Assembly: GCA_002861535.1 (NCBI GenBank)
Contig: PHFO01000004.1
Location: 1 to 48,081 of the forward strand
Direction: 5' to 3'
Length of the DNA: 48,081 nt
Origin: Cyanobacteria bacterium M5B4
GTDB lineage: Bacteria > Cyanobacteriota > Cyanobacteriia > Pseudanabaenales > Pseudanabaenaceae
The notes under the pieces were generated by a model that made no database searches, had not been told where the DNA came from, and saw only the letters and a list, made by a program, of their open reading frames with translations. Both the position numbers and the translations under genes were made by a program. Shown here piece after piece: positions 20,993 to 32,466 of the stretch; position 1 is the first letter of the stretch, and each line of letters opens with the position of its first letter.

Positions 20993-21167
20993 ATTTATGT
21001 TCCATCATTTCCTGCGCATCATAGAGGATAAGCAAGCCATAAATAGCCAACTACCGGAAGTCTTAACAAAGGGAAAAGTATGGAAGAAGATTTACCGTTA
21101 TTAGTTAATCCTAACCCCTCAATTTCAGCAAATCGGGAGTATCATGAAGGGATGTTAAGGTAATGCC

Positions 21168-22592
21168 ATGGCTGGTTATATTTTTATTTTAGCAATTTTG
21201 ATTTAGGGGGGTAATAGCGACAGTAGGCGATCGGATTGGTTCCAAGGTAGGTAAAGCCCGTCTCAGTGTATTTAATCTCCGTCCCCGCAATACTGCTACC
21301 CTGGTCACGATCGTTACAGGCGGGGTAATTTCTTCATCGACTTTAGCAATTTTGTTGGCAACTAATGGGCAGTTGCGCGATGGTTTATTTCGTCTAGGAG
21401 AGATTCGGAAAGAACTAGATTTAACCCAAATGCAAAAACAAAGTGCAGAGGCAGAATTAAAAATTGCCAATCAACAAAAGCAATCTGCACTGTCAGAATT
21501 AAATACCATCAATCTGTCATTAAGGGAGGCTTTGACCCGCCAGGCTGAAACAGAAACGGCATTGCGAGCATCTCAAGAGAATCTGCTCAATCTCCAGGCA
21601 GAATTAAGTCAAATTCAAGAACAGGAAGCCCAACTAACCGATCGGATACAACAACTGGATAGGGAACAAAAAGAGCTGACCCAAACCAAAATCAAGCTAA
21701 CTGCGGAAAGGGATCGTCTTTCTCAGGAACTGCAAAAAATAACCGCAGAGACAACAGCACTGCGCAATCAGGTGGAGACTTCCCAAAATAACCTCAAAAC
21801 ATTGAGCGTGCAGCAAATCCGCTTGCAAAAAGAAGTAGAAAATCTGGAAAACACGAAAAATATTCTTGCTAAAAGTATCGATACTCTGCGGCAGGGGGGG
21901 TGAGAATTACTAAAGACCAAGTGTTAGCGGCTGTTGTTATCCCCAGTGATTTATCGCCCCAAGAACAACGGCAATCGGTTTTACAACTATTGCAACTGGC
22001 CGATCAGAATGCCCGCCGCGAGCTAGATTTCCCTGACAATACCCCCGTCATTTTAAGTGTTACTAGTGCAGACATCGATCGGATTATCACACGCTTACAG
22101 GCAGAAAAAGAGAAGAATCGTCAACTAAAACCGCAAGAACGCAGTGATAGTTTTATCCTCCGCATCCGCTCGGCAGAAAATTATCTCCGTAAAGAAAAGA
22201 ACATTGCCATCTTGGCAGACATCGATCGCAATCGGTTAATCTTCCCCCAGGGAGCCACGATCGTGTCTTTACCCTTCAATCCCAACATGACAGACAACGA
22301 ATTAGAAGAACAGTTTGATAAATTATTTGGTCTGGTCAGATTTCGAGTAGTGCAAGAAGGAGTAATTCCTAACCCAGAAACTGGGGAAATTGGTAGGTTC
22401 GGCGGTTCTCTTTTGCAGTCTAGTACCAATTTAGTGCAATTAGTTAATGAAGTAAAACAACGACGCAGTCCTTTTGAAATTAGGGCAATTGCCAAAGTTA
22501 ATATCTTTCGTGCTAGTTCTCTATCCCGTCAATTAGCACCGATCGAGTTAGTCATTGTGGAAGATGGGAAAGAAGTAGCTCGGTTTGGTTAA
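21168..22592 (+). CDS. DUF3084-like coiled-coil membrane protein, two apparent frame breaks (near 21204 and 21900)
   Basis: MAGYIFILAILI.. / GVIATVGDRIGSKVGKARLSVFNLRPRNTATLVTIVTGGVISSSTLAILLATNGQLRDGLFRLGEIRKEL...SIDTLRQG / VRITKDQVLAAVVIPSDLSPQEQ lie in successive frames; long coiled coil. Confidence 0.7.
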
Positions 22593-22622
22593 GATATAAT
22601 TCCGCAGATCATTACTTAAACG

Positions 22623-24040
22623 ATGTTACCTTGGCAGCAACTAATCGCTAATATCACTCTTCCCCTGGATTGGGTGGGCATAAGAGCAGTGTCCCAAGCA
22701 GAAACGATCCTCCCTTTTCGGGATGGGTTGCCCCAAACGATCGGGAAGCGTTATGACCGCGGCTTCATGGTAGAAGTGTTAGCAGGGGGACACTACGGCT
22801 ATAGCAGTACCAATCAGGTCACTGAGGCGGGCTTTAGGCAAGCCGTGGAAGGAGCCTATCGGCAGGCGATCGGGGCTAGTCCTTGGCGGATCCATAATTT
22901 TCGTCCCCGCCCTCCGCCCAAGGCAGTTACCAATCAGCGGTAGCCATCCCCCGTGCTGATTTAGCAGAGGTCTGCCATTTACTGCGCCAGGTATGCGACC
23001 GCCTCAAACTCCACGAACAAATTATTAAAACTACAGCTTTTGCCCATTTAGTCTCTTTAGATTCCCATTTTGTCAGTAGTAACGGCGCTGATATTAGGCA
23101 AAAATTTAGCTTTATTGTCACGGACTTCGCCGCTACAGCCCAGTCAGGCACGATCGTGCAACGGCGGGGCGATCGGGGTTTAATGGCTCAGTGTCATCAA
23201 GGGGGCTGGGAGATTTTATTAGAAGCGCCCCTCCTCACCAGAGCGGAGCAGATCGCCAGGGAAGCCCTAGAGTTATTGGAAGCCCCCGAATGTCCTGACA
23301 CCACTACCACCCTGGTTTTAGCCCCCGATCAGATGTTATTGCAAATCCATGAAAGCGTGGGGCATCCCCTAGAACTCGATCGGGTTTTAGGAGATGAACG
23401 CAACTATGCTGGCGGCAGCTTTTTACGTCCCGAAGATTTTGGCACCTATCAGTACGGTTCAGAATTGATGAACATCACCTTTGATCCAGGCATCGGTGCA
23501 GAATTTGCCAGCTACAACTACGATGATGTCGGTGCTCCCGCCCAGCGTCAGTATTTAATCAAAAACGGCAAACTTTTGCGGGGATTAGGGGGCTACGATA
23601 GCCAAGCCCGCACAGGCATCCCTGGAGTAGCCAACATGCGCAGTTGCTCTTGGAATCGTCCCGCCATCGATCGCATGGCCAACATCAACCTGGAACCAGG
23701 GCACAAAAGCCTAGAAGCCATGATCGCCGGTATTGAGTCGGGGGTCTACATGGAATCCAACCGATCGTGGTCGATCGATGACTACCGGCGCAAATTTCAG
23801 TTCGGCTGTGAATACGGCAAAATCATCAAGGAAGGCAAACTTACCCAGACCATTCGCAACCCCAACTATCGCGGCATCACCACGGAATTTTGGCACAATT
23901 TAAGCGATATTTCGGACACCCAAGAATTTTACGGCTCCCCCTTTTGTGGCAAGGGAGAACCCAACCAAGCCATCCGCGTAGGGCATGGCTCTCCCTACTG
24001 CGTCTTCGAGCGGGTGGAAGTTTTTGGCGCCAAGGGCTGA
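22623..24040 (+). CDS. TldD/PmbA family metalloprotease-like protein, frame broken near 22908
   Basis: One extra C in the CCCC run joins the 22623 ORF to RPPPSAQGSYQSAVAIPRADL... and the 23156 ORF; HESVGHPLELDRVLGDERNYAGGSFL motif. Confidence 0.85.
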
Positions 24041-24140
24041 GATTATCGCAGCCCCTATCCCATCGCCTGACAAAGTGCAATAATAAAACGATCGGGTTAT
24101 GCCTCAGAAAACTATCTTCCAAGTTTTGATCAATAATTTT

Positions 24141-25633
24141 ATGACTAATTTTGATGCTGAAGTAATTGTAATTGGGGCGGGCATGGGCGGTTTAGTTACA
24201 GCTTCCCAATTAGTAGCTAAAGGAATTGATGTATTAGTGTTAGAAAAATATCTCATTCCTGGGGGCAGCGGCGGCTATTTTGAAAGGAACGGCTATCGCT
24301 TTGATGTCGGTGCTTCTATGATTTTTGGCTTCGGTAAAGAGGGAACAACTAATCTTTTAACCCGCGCCTTAGCTGCCGTCGATCGGGAGTTAGAGACCAT
24401 TCCTGATCCTGTACAAATTCATTACCATTTACCCGACATTGATCTTAAAGTCCATCGAAATTATGACCAATTTATTGCCGACCTGTCCGATCGGTTTCCC
24501 CAAGAACGGCGGGGCATCAAGCAATTCTATGATGAATGTTGGCGGGTATTTAACTGCTTAAATTCTATCCCTTTGTTATCTTTAGAAGAATGGCGTTATT
24601 TGCTAAGGGTATTTGGGCAAAACCCCTTAGCTTGTCTCGGTCTGGTACAGTATCTCCCCCAAAATGTCGGCGATGTGGCGCGGCGCTATATCAGTAATCC
24701 GCAATTGCTCAAATTTATCGATATGGAATGCTACTGTTGGTCGGTAGTGCCCGCCGATCGCACTCCCATGATCAACGCTGGTATGGTTTTAGCGATCGCC
24801 ACTACGGAGGCATTAACTATCCCAAGGGGGGGGTGGGGCAAATCGCCCTCACTCTGGCGGAGGGCATAGAAGCCAAGGGGGGCAAAATTCGCTACGGCGC
24901 TAGGGTGACCCAAATTCTTCCTGCCCGATCGGGTATGGCAGTAAAACTAGCCACGGGCGAAACTCTGACGGCAAAGCGGGTCATTTCTAACAGCACCAGA
25001 TGGGATACCTTCCAAAATTTATTGGGCAATAACAAATCTTCTTGGTGGGAAAAAACTTGGTTCGATCGGTATGAGAAGTCACCGAGCTTTTTAAGTTTAC
25101 ACTTGGGAGTCGATCGGTCTTTAGTCAGTAATGTGCAGGATTGTCATCATATCTTGTTAGAAGACTGGGCAAAAATGGAAGACGAACAAGGTACTATCTT
25201 TCTTTCTATTCCTACTATCCTCGATCCTAGTTTAGCGCCAGAGGGCTATCACATCTTCCATGCTTTTACACCAAGCTGGATGTCGCAGTGGCATGGTCTT
25301 TCATCTGCCGCCTACGAGCAGAAAAAAGAAAAAGATGCCGAACAAATAATCGATCGGTTAGAAAGAATATTCCCTGGTTTAAGTAAGGCGATCGATTATC
25401 AAGAAGTGGGTACCCCTAGAACCCACCGTCGTTTTTTAGGCAGAGTAGATGGCACCTATGGACCAATTCCCAAAAATAGACCCCTGGGACTAATTGGTAT
25501 GCCCTTCAATCGCACATCGATTCCCAATCTATTTTGCGTAGGTGATAGCACCTTCCCCGGACAGGGATTAAATGCCGTAGCATTTTCCGGCTTTGCCTGC
25601 GCCCACCTTGTCGCTTGCAGTCTAGGCAAATAA
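24141..25633 (+). CDS. crtISO: Carotenoid (prolycopene) isomerase, frame broken near 24787
   Basis: EVIVIGAGMGGLVTASQLVAKG FAD motif. One extra T in GGTTTTAGC restores [40 protein letters not shown]. Confidence 0.85.
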
Positions 25634-25681
25634 CCCGTTCCTTTAGCTTTGACTCCCCTCAGCCCTCAACTTTTTACAGTC

Positions 25682-25753
25682 CAGGAATTACGTTGCTTTT
25701 TCTGAAACCCTCACCCCAAAAGGGAGAGGGGACTTCCCTCAGCGTAACTCCTG
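25682..25753. repeat. MITE-like inverted-repeat element
   Basis: Termini CAGGAATTACG ... CGTAACTCCTG (one mismatch as inverted repeats); interior aaaccctcaccccaaaagggagaggggac. Confidence 0.55.
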
Positions 25754-25829
25754 CTCTAGCAAATTTTTTTGCCCCAGTCTTCCATTTGTAAATTTAATGT
25801 TACATAATAGATAACCATATATCTATCTT

Positions 25830-26168
25830 TTGATTCTTAATTTAATTATGCTAGTTATGGAATGGACGATTCAGGAACAACACATTGCGGAGCAGGCATT
25901 TAACCGTGCCTATTGTCGGGAAATTGGGGCTTTAACAGACTTAGTACGGGAGCGCGCCCAGGCAGTAACTTCGATTCAGGATATTTGGCAGCTCCACGAT
26001 TTTTTGAGTGCCCGCCGTCATGAAATTGACGGCAAGTACGACTATGACTATCCCAGTTTAATGTTTGTGTTTGCTAACTTGATTAAGGACGGCTGGTTAG
26101 CCCTGGAAGAGCTAGAAGGTCTGGGTTCCGATAAACTAGCTAAGATTCATGCCTTAACCCGGATGTAG
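25830..26168 (+). CDS. Fluorescence recovery protein (FRP)-like protein
   Basis: IWQLHDFLSARRHEIDGKYDYDYPSLMFVFANLIKDGWLALEELEGLGSDKLAKIHALTRM closely resembles the FRP core; true start is probably an internal ATG. Confidence 0.75.
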   Translation: MILNLIMLVMEWTIQEQHIAEQAFNRAYCREIGALTDLVRERAQAVTSIQDIWQLHDFLSARRHEIDGKYDYDYPSLMFVFANLIKDGWLALEELEGLGSDKLAKIHALTRM

Positions 26169-26903
26169 CGCTTCTACATCCCCCCGCAAATAGACTATAG
26201 CTTTGCGACTGCGGGAATGGCGTTGTTTGATGGGACTACCCTTGAGGTAAGTCCCTACTTCCCCTGGGGTAATGTCCAGGATTTGTGCTACTTCCTCTGC
26301 AGTGATCCACTGACGGGCGAACAGCTCCAGGGCTTGGTCTGGTTGATGCAGCAGCCGATCGAATAGTTTCTCTAGGAGGAGCCAGCAGGCGAGGGTATCA
26401 GGGGCGGCGCGGTGGGCAGTTTCGATAGGAAATTGGAAATGTTTGACTAGCATGGGCAACGATCGGGAGGGGAGGTCAGCCAGGAGCAGGCGGGACAACT
26501 TCACGGTACAGAGTTGTTGTTGGGGGGGACGGCTAAATTTGACCCCCAAGCGTTGGTATTCTTTTTGCAGGAAGCCGTAGTCAAAGCTGAGGTTGTGGGC
26601 GGTGAGGGTACCCTGGCTGAGGAGGGGCAGGCATTGTGTCCAGACGGAGAGGGGTTTGGGGGCATCTTTGACCATAGCAGTCGTTATGCCGGTAAATTTC
26701 TGAATTTTGTGGGGGATGGGAATGCCTGGATTGATGAGATGGCTTTCTTGGTGGAGGATGCCTCTGGTCAGACTCCCCTGCAAGATGGCTACTTCAATTA
26801 CCCGATCGTGAGGATGGCGGCATCCCGTAGTTTCTAGGTCCACGACGGTAAACTCTGAGCGGCTCAGGGCTTGGTAATAGGCGAGGCATTCTTGGGCGCG
26901 CAT
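26154..26903 (-). CDS. DnaQ-like 3'-5' exonuclease with C-terminal helix-turn-helix-like segment
   Basis: FTVVDLETTG exo I, LTAHNLSFDYGFL exo II, HRAAPDTLACWLL exo III; C-terminal WITAEEVAQILDITPGEVGTYLKG. Confidence 0.8.
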   Translation of the reverse strand: MRAQECLAYYQALSRSEFTVVDLETTGCRHPHDRVIEVAILQGSLTRGILHQESHLINPGIPIPHKIQKFTGITTAMVKDAPKPLSVWTQCLPLLSQGTLTAHNLSFDYGFLQKEYQRLGVKFSRPPQQQLCTVKLSRLLLADLPSRSLPMLVKHFQFPIETAHRAAPDTLACWLLLEKLFDRLLHQPDQALELFARQWITAEEVAQILDITPGEVGTYLKGSPIKQRHSRSRKAIVYLRGDVEALHPG

Positions 26904-28671
26904 TATAGTTTTTTCGCGTAGGCGTTGATCACTGCTGCCACGATCGGTCCTGCCACTGCACTACCGCCTTTGCCAGCATTTTCCACAAAGGCAACGACAA
27001 CAATTTGCGGATTTTGCCGTGGCGCATAGGCAGTAAACCAAGCATGACTGGGGCGGGGGGGGTCTTCCGCTGTACCGGACTTGCCCGCAAAGGGGATTGT
27101 AGTGGCTAAGCCCGCCCCCGTACCAAATTCCGAGACTGCGGCTAAGCCCTGGTGTACAACTTGCAGGGTCGATTCTTTCATCCCGATCGGGGTTTTGGCA
27201 TTGACCAGGCTATTTTTATCTAACAGCAGATGGGGACGCACGCGATAGCCACCGTTGGCAACTGCCGCCGTCATTATTGCCACCTGGAGTAGTGTTGTCT
27301 GTAAATCCCCCTGTCCGATGGAGAGATTGATCGTGTCTCCCACATACCAAGGCTGGTTGAATAATTCCTGCTTCCATTGGGGGTTAGGGAATAGCCCCTC
27401 GGCTTCCTCCCGTGCAAGTTCAATGCCAGAGTGCTCCCCCAAGCCTAGCTTCCTTGCCCATTTTTCAATTTCATTTACCCCTACTGCCCTTCCTACTTGG
27501 GCAAAGAAAGTATTACTGCTGTAGGCTAGGGCTTCCGCAAACCCGATCGTGCCAAAGCCCGCTTGGTTATGCTCCCAAAATAGTAAACCGCCCAAATCCA
27601 GGTAGGGATAGGTTGGCAGTACAGAGTCAGCCCTAAACTTGCCCGATTCTAGCCCCGCGATCGTGGTGACAATTTTGAAGGTGCTGGCAGGCGGGTAGCC
27701 CTGGAGGACACGGTTGACAAAGGGTTTATCCTCAGAGTTTAAGCGATCCCAGGTTGCCTGGGAAATGGGCGTAGAAAAGACATTGGGATCGAAACTAGGA
27801 CGGCTGACCAGGGCTAAAATTTCGCCGTTGTGGGGATTGAGGACTACCACCCCGCCCCGATCGTTACCCAGAGCCGACTCAGCCGCTTTCTGCAAATCCA
27901 AATCGATCGTCAACTGAATTGACCCGCCAGGGACGGGGGGCTTCTGCCCGATCACCTTTAAGACGTGCCCCATGCCGTCCACTTCCACCTGCTGACCGCC
28001 CCAACTGCCCCGCAAATTAGGTTCAAAGGCAAATTCTGCCCCCATCTTCCCGATCGTGTCTCCCAAGCGATAGCCCTTTTCCTTTCTGGGGGAGAGTTCC
28101 TCCTCCGTAATTTCGCCGGTATAGCCCAAAATATGGGCAGCCACATCGCCGTAGGGATAGTAGCGCACCGCCTCCGGCTCCACCTGCACCCCAGGAAAGT
28201 CCTCATTGTGCTCTGCCAGGTAGGTAATCAATTTAGGACTGATATTACTGGCAATTTTGACCAAATTGGGGGAATAATAGCCCTCCTGGAGGATTTTTTT
28301 GCGAATTTCTGGAGCGGGAATCTTCGTCAGTTCCGCCAAGCGATCGATGATCGGTTGCCATTCCCTTTCACTGCGGGCAATAGGCCATAGATAAATAGCA
28401 TAGGCGAGGCGATTAGTCACCAAAAGGCGGCTGTGACGATCGTAGATTCTGCCCCGTTCCGGCGGGCGGGGAATCAGACGAATCCGATTATTTTCTGCCA
28501 GTTGGCGGTTGTAGCTCCCCGATAAAATTTGTAACTGAAACAGTCGCCCCCCGATTACCCCCAGCAACAGTATCACCATCAGTGCCCCCAGGACATAGGC
28601 TGATGCCCCCTACCGACAGTGCGGCGCTGTTCCAAACTTTTAGGTAGAATTTTAAGCTGGGTCGATGCCAT
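26903..28671 (-). CDS. mrdA: Penicillin-binding protein 2, frame broken near 28612
   Basis: STFK active site, SSN, KSGTAE. One extra G in GGTAGGGGGCATC joins MASTQLKILPKSLEQRRTVGRG to ASAYVLGALMVILLLGVIGGRLFQLQI. Confidence 0.9.
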
Positions 28672-28701
28672 ACTAAATATGCTCTGTACCGTTATTGTAC
28701 C

Positions 28702-29019
28702 GTGAAACACGACTGGGAAGACCTCACCCAAGACCTGGCTACCCTGGAAACTCAATTAGGGGAGGTAAAACAACGCCTCCATATCGTTATGACGGGAGAA
28801 GTAGAAGCAGAAGAATTAAAAGCGCAGTTAAGGCAGCTATCCCCTGCTATGAAAGAAGAAGTCAGACAAATTACCGATCGTTTGACAGAAATTGAAGTCA
28901 CGATCGAGAGTCGTCTGTTTAACTGGGGTGCCCTCAAGGAGACCTTTTGGCAGATAGTCCGTTTTACGGGTTTGGGCATTATCATCGGCGTGATGTTACA
29001 AAGGTGCGCTGGCTGTTGA
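28702..29019 (+). CDS. Conserved hypothetical coiled-coil protein with C-terminal TM
   Basis: Coiled coil then FTGLGIIIGVMLQ; tail overlaps ruvC tail convergently. Confidence 0.55.
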   Translation: MKHDWEDLTQDLATLETQLGEVKQRLHIVMTGEVEAEELKAQLRQLSPAMKEEVRQITDRLTEIEVTIESRLFNWGALKETFWQIVRFTGLGIIIGVMLQRCAGC

Positions 29020-29481
29020 GCTAAACCAGCAGGTGAGAGCGATCGCCAGGGCATCGGCACAATCGTCGGGGCGGGGGATGCGATCGAGATTTAACTCTCT
29101 GACTACCGCCTCTTGCACTTCCCCTTTACTAGCTTTGCCATAGCCGGTGAGGGCGAGCTTTACCTGGGGGGGAGAATACTCCCGGGGGATGATTTGCTGT
29201 TGCGCCAATGCTAAAAGAATCACCCCCCGCGCCTGGGCTACGGGAATTAAGTTCCCCATCCGATAGAAGAATAACTTTTCCAAACTGACGATCGTGGGTT
29301 TGCCCTTGGTCAAAATCGTCTCCATATCGGCATAGAGCACCGCTAACCTTGCCCCGATCGGTAAATCTTTGTCAGTCTGAATAATGCCATAGTCCAGTAA
29401 ACGGGGAGGGCACTTAAAATCCACCTCAATTAAACCAAAACCAGTAGTGGCAATGCCTGGGTCTAAACCTAATATCTTCAT
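28996..29481 (-). CDS. ruvC: Holliday junction resolvase
   Basis: MKILGLDPGIATTGFGLIE; PREYSPPQVKLALTGYGKASKGEVQ; DDCADALAIALT. Confidence 0.95.
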   Translation of the reverse strand: MKILGLDPGIATTGFGLIEVDFKCPPRLLDYGIIQTDKDLPIGARLAVLYADMETILTKGKPTIVSLEKLFFYRMGNLIPVAQARGVILLALAQQQIIPREYSPPQVKLALTGYGKASKGEVQEAVVRELNLDRIPRPDDCADALAIALTCWFSSTASAPL

Positions 29482-29502
29482 CCTCCCATTTTGGTTAGTC
29501 GG

Positions 29503-30896
29503 CTAGGAGAGCAAACGCCTCGATCGGTATTTCAAAATTTCTCTAGGAACTTGAAACACCGAACTACCATCCGGTTTTACAGGCACGAGGGGATAAACTT
29601 TAGCAGGCACAGTCAGGAGTGGTGCTTCTAAGCCAGGACGGAAGGGGAAGGTACTGCGATTGAGGGGGCTAAACAGCGGCTCATAAAAACCATCAGGGAA
29701 TTCGGGAGTATCGCCAATAGCAGGAATTGGCTCAGCAACTAACACCGATCGGTTAATGTCTTCCAACCTTTGGGGAAAGATCACTTCAATCTTTTCTCGC
29801 AGTGGCTGGGTTGGATTTTTCACTAAACTAACAAAGTCGTAGCTGAGGGCATCCCCATCAATTACGCCATTGCGATCGGAGTCTTCCCCTAAGACCGTTC
29901 TCACTTTGCCATAGAACTGGGGATCATCAGGCAAAATAACTGTCACTGCGGCATTGTCATCTAGTCCTTCAAATTCTGTATAACCTAAAAAACGATTATC
30001 CCGATCGAATAGTCTTACAGAAATACGATGGAACGGTTCTATGCCACTGACAAACTGTGCCTTTTGGTTAATCGGAAAGACAAAATCCCCCACAAAACGC
30101 TCTGGCAGATAAACATCATTGCGTCGTCTTTGCCAAGAAATACGGGCAATTACTTCTTTTACTAAAGGACGATTTTGTTTAATACTTAAAATGAAGTTAC
30201 CCCGATTAGCATTGAGGGTGCGGCGCAGGGGAAACCGCGTATTGGGAAACAGTTTGGCATAGGTGCTCTTTAGCCGATCGAAGCGTTTTTCATCCGTTTC
30301 AAAACCGCGAAAAGCCATCCCCTCAACCTTCTGGTGTATTCCCCCCGACTGAGCTTTTCCCTGATTACTCCCTTCCGATCGGGTTCGAGAATACACCTGT
30401 CTCCTCCATCCATCGACCATTTGTGGGGGTCTTCCTGGGAGGTTTTACTGAAGTCTACAGCACCTTCTAACACTTCGTATTCTTCCGTACCGTTGTCATT
30501 TACTGTTAAAAGATAGGTTGTTCCTCTAACAGCCGCAGTCACACCCCTTGTACAAGCAGAAGTACCACTAATTAAAGCAGTGCCCTGTTGCAGTTGTACA
30601 CCACATTCCCCTACGGTAAACCTAGTATTTTTACTCAGTCTGGCGATCGCTTTATTGTCAAAGGTCAGTTCTGCCCGTGCCATACCCGTCCTTACTTGCT
30701 GGTTGCGCCGAGCTGTATCTTTTAGCTTTGCTTGTTTTTCTTGAATAAAAACTTGATTACCTTCTAAAATCGCTGTAAGTGTTGCCTGATTTACAGGACT
30801 TTGACCGATCGTTTTGCCTGCAATTAGGCTGAGAAAGAAAGCACAGACAAAACCCCCCACGAGTCGGAACAGCAACTTCGTCTTCATTACTAACAC
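29503..30896 (-). CDS. FecR domain-containing secreted protein, frame broken near 30350
   Basis: Signal peptide and FecR core (ARAELTFDNKAIARLSKNTRFTVGE..AAVRGTTYLLTVNDNGTEEYEVLEGAVDF). One extra G in CGGGGGGAA joins the upstream ORF to GGIHQKVEGMAFRGFETDEKRFD. Confidence 0.7.
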
Positions 30897-30985
30897 CTAG
30901 TTTGTGAATTTAATTTTACTATTTACATTTGTCAAACTTTGTCCCTAAAGATAATACCAATAGTTTTGTGAGAGAGCATATTTTT

Positions 30986-31651
30986 TTAGGTAAATCTTTG
31001 TCCCAAAACGATCGGGTCATGGACAGTGATATGCTTTTGCGAAATTGATATTAACTTCTGGTCCCGCAACTCTCCTAACAATCGCGTCACCGTTACCCTG
31101 GTAGAACCGATCGCTTCGGCAATGGATTGATGGGACAATTTCAAATCAATTTTTACCCCCTCTGGGGTCGGTTCACCAAAATCGCGGCAGAGGATCAATA
31201 AAAAACTGACCAGTCTGGACCCCATATCGCGATGGGCTAGGGTCTCAATCATCATCTCTGTCTGGAGGATGCGAGAAGATAAGCTCCGCAATAACAGGAT
31301 CGGTAACTCTGGTTTTTCCTTGAGAGCAGTTTCTACTTGATCGATCGGCACTGAAATTAGCTGCACCGGCGTAAAAGCTACAGCATGATAGAACCGATCG
31401 GAACGATTGCCAGTAATCAGAGATAAAACCCCAAATACACTATTTTCCCGCAATAGGGCGACCGTGATCTCTTCCCCCGCCTCATAGACCCTGGATAGCT
31501 TCACCGCCCCCGATACTAAAAAATAGAAACGTTCTGCTGGATCGCCAGGGAAAAAAATTGTCTTGCCCCGATCGTAGCGTTCGATGGGAGTATGACTCCC
31601 GCCGCTAATTTCTCGAAACACATCAACCATGGGACGGCTATCACCAAACAC
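30986..31651 (-). CDS. ntcA: Global nitrogen regulator NtcA (CRP family)
   Basis: [89 protein letters not shown]. Confidence 0.95.
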   Translation of the reverse strand: MFGDSRPMVDVFREISGGSHTPIERYDRGKTIFFPGDPAERFYFLVSGAVKLSRVYEAGEEITVALLRENSVFGVLSLITGNRSDRFYHAVAFTPVQLISVPIDQVETALKEKPELPILLLRSLSSRILQTEMMIETLAHRDMGSRLVSFLLILCRDFGEPTPEGVKIDLKLSHQSIAEAIGSTRVTVTRLLGELRDQKLISISQKHITVHDPIVLGQRFT

Positions 31652-31668
31652 GGAAAATCTCCAATAAA

Positions 31669-31682
31669 GTATGAATAGATAC
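31669..31682. promoter_or_regulatory. NtcA-binding-site-like palindrome GTATGAATAGATAC
   Basis: Matches GTA-N8-TAC exactly; lies 18 bp upstream of the annotated ntcA GTG start. Confidence 0.6.
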
Positions 31683-31880
31683 TTAATAATATGGGCATCG
31701 CCTAGTTAAATTGTTAAATCTTTGACTAAAACCCTCACCCCAAAAGGGAGAGCGAACAAGATTGAGGGAGGCAATATGCCCATCAGCCTCCATGAACCTA
31801 TCCCAGCAGATTGTAGTCAAGCAGGTTCCGATCATCTTGAAGGCGTTGGGCTGGTATGCTCAACTGATTCTGAACTGGGG

Positions 31881-32257
31881 CTAGCTAGGAGCGACTTCTT
31901 CATCTAGGTGCTCTGCCACAGCATTGTAAAGTGTCAGTACATGGTGGTCTTGCAATTGATAATAAACTTTGCGACTCTCTTTGCGATAACTGACCAGACG
32001 CAAATTCCTCAAGACGCGCAACTGATGGGAAACCGCCGACTCACTCATCCCCAATAAATTGGCAATGTCATGAACGCATAGTTCCTGCTGCGATAGTACC
32101 GATAAAATTCTGAGGCGATTCCTGTCCCCCAATAAACTAAAAAATTTGCCATCCGCTGCGCTTTCTCTGCCCCTAGGGGCGCTATCCCCTCCACCCGATC
32201 GGGATCACAGGGCAAGGGATCACAATCAGGAAGAATTTCCAAGGATTTGCTTGACAT
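31881..32257 (-). CDS. smtB: ArsR/SmtB family metal-responsive repressor, frame broken near 32135
   Basis: [62 protein letters not shown]. One extra T in AATTTTTTAG joins [10 protein letters not shown] to [18 protein letters not shown]. Confidence 0.9.
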
Positions 32258-32258
32258 A

Positions 32259-32272
32259 TGAACATATATTCA
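32259..32272. promoter_or_regulatory. SmtB-type operator TGAACATATATTCA
   Basis: TGAA-N6-TTCA within ATATGAACATATATTCAGGTATT, between divergent smtB and smtA. Confidence 0.65.
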
Positions 32273-32304
32273 GGTATTGTAGTCTTGTCGATTTAGATAA
32301 AGTT

Positions 32305-32466
32305 ATGGTTCAAGTTAAACAGATGAAATGTGCATGTCCAAAATGTCTTTGCATTGTGGACATTGAGAATGCTGTAGAGGCAAACGATCGTTACTACTGT
32401 AGCACTGCCTGTGCTGAGGGTAGCTGCGGCAACGGTGGTTGTGGCAACAAGGGCTGTAACTGCTAA
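32305..32466 (+). CDS. smtA: Metallothionein SmtA
   Basis: 53 aa, Cys-rich: KCACPKCLCIVDIENAVEANDRYYCSTACAEGSCGNGGCGNKGCNC. Confidence 0.93.
   Translation: MVQVKQMKCACPKCLCIVDIENAVEANDRYYCSTACAEGSCGNGGCGNKGCNC

Noticed and set aside
21080-21163. Short 27-aa ORF (MEEDLPLLVNPNPSISANREYHEGMLR) before DUF3084
   Set aside because: No motif and too short to distinguish from chance; could be a leader peptide but unsupported.
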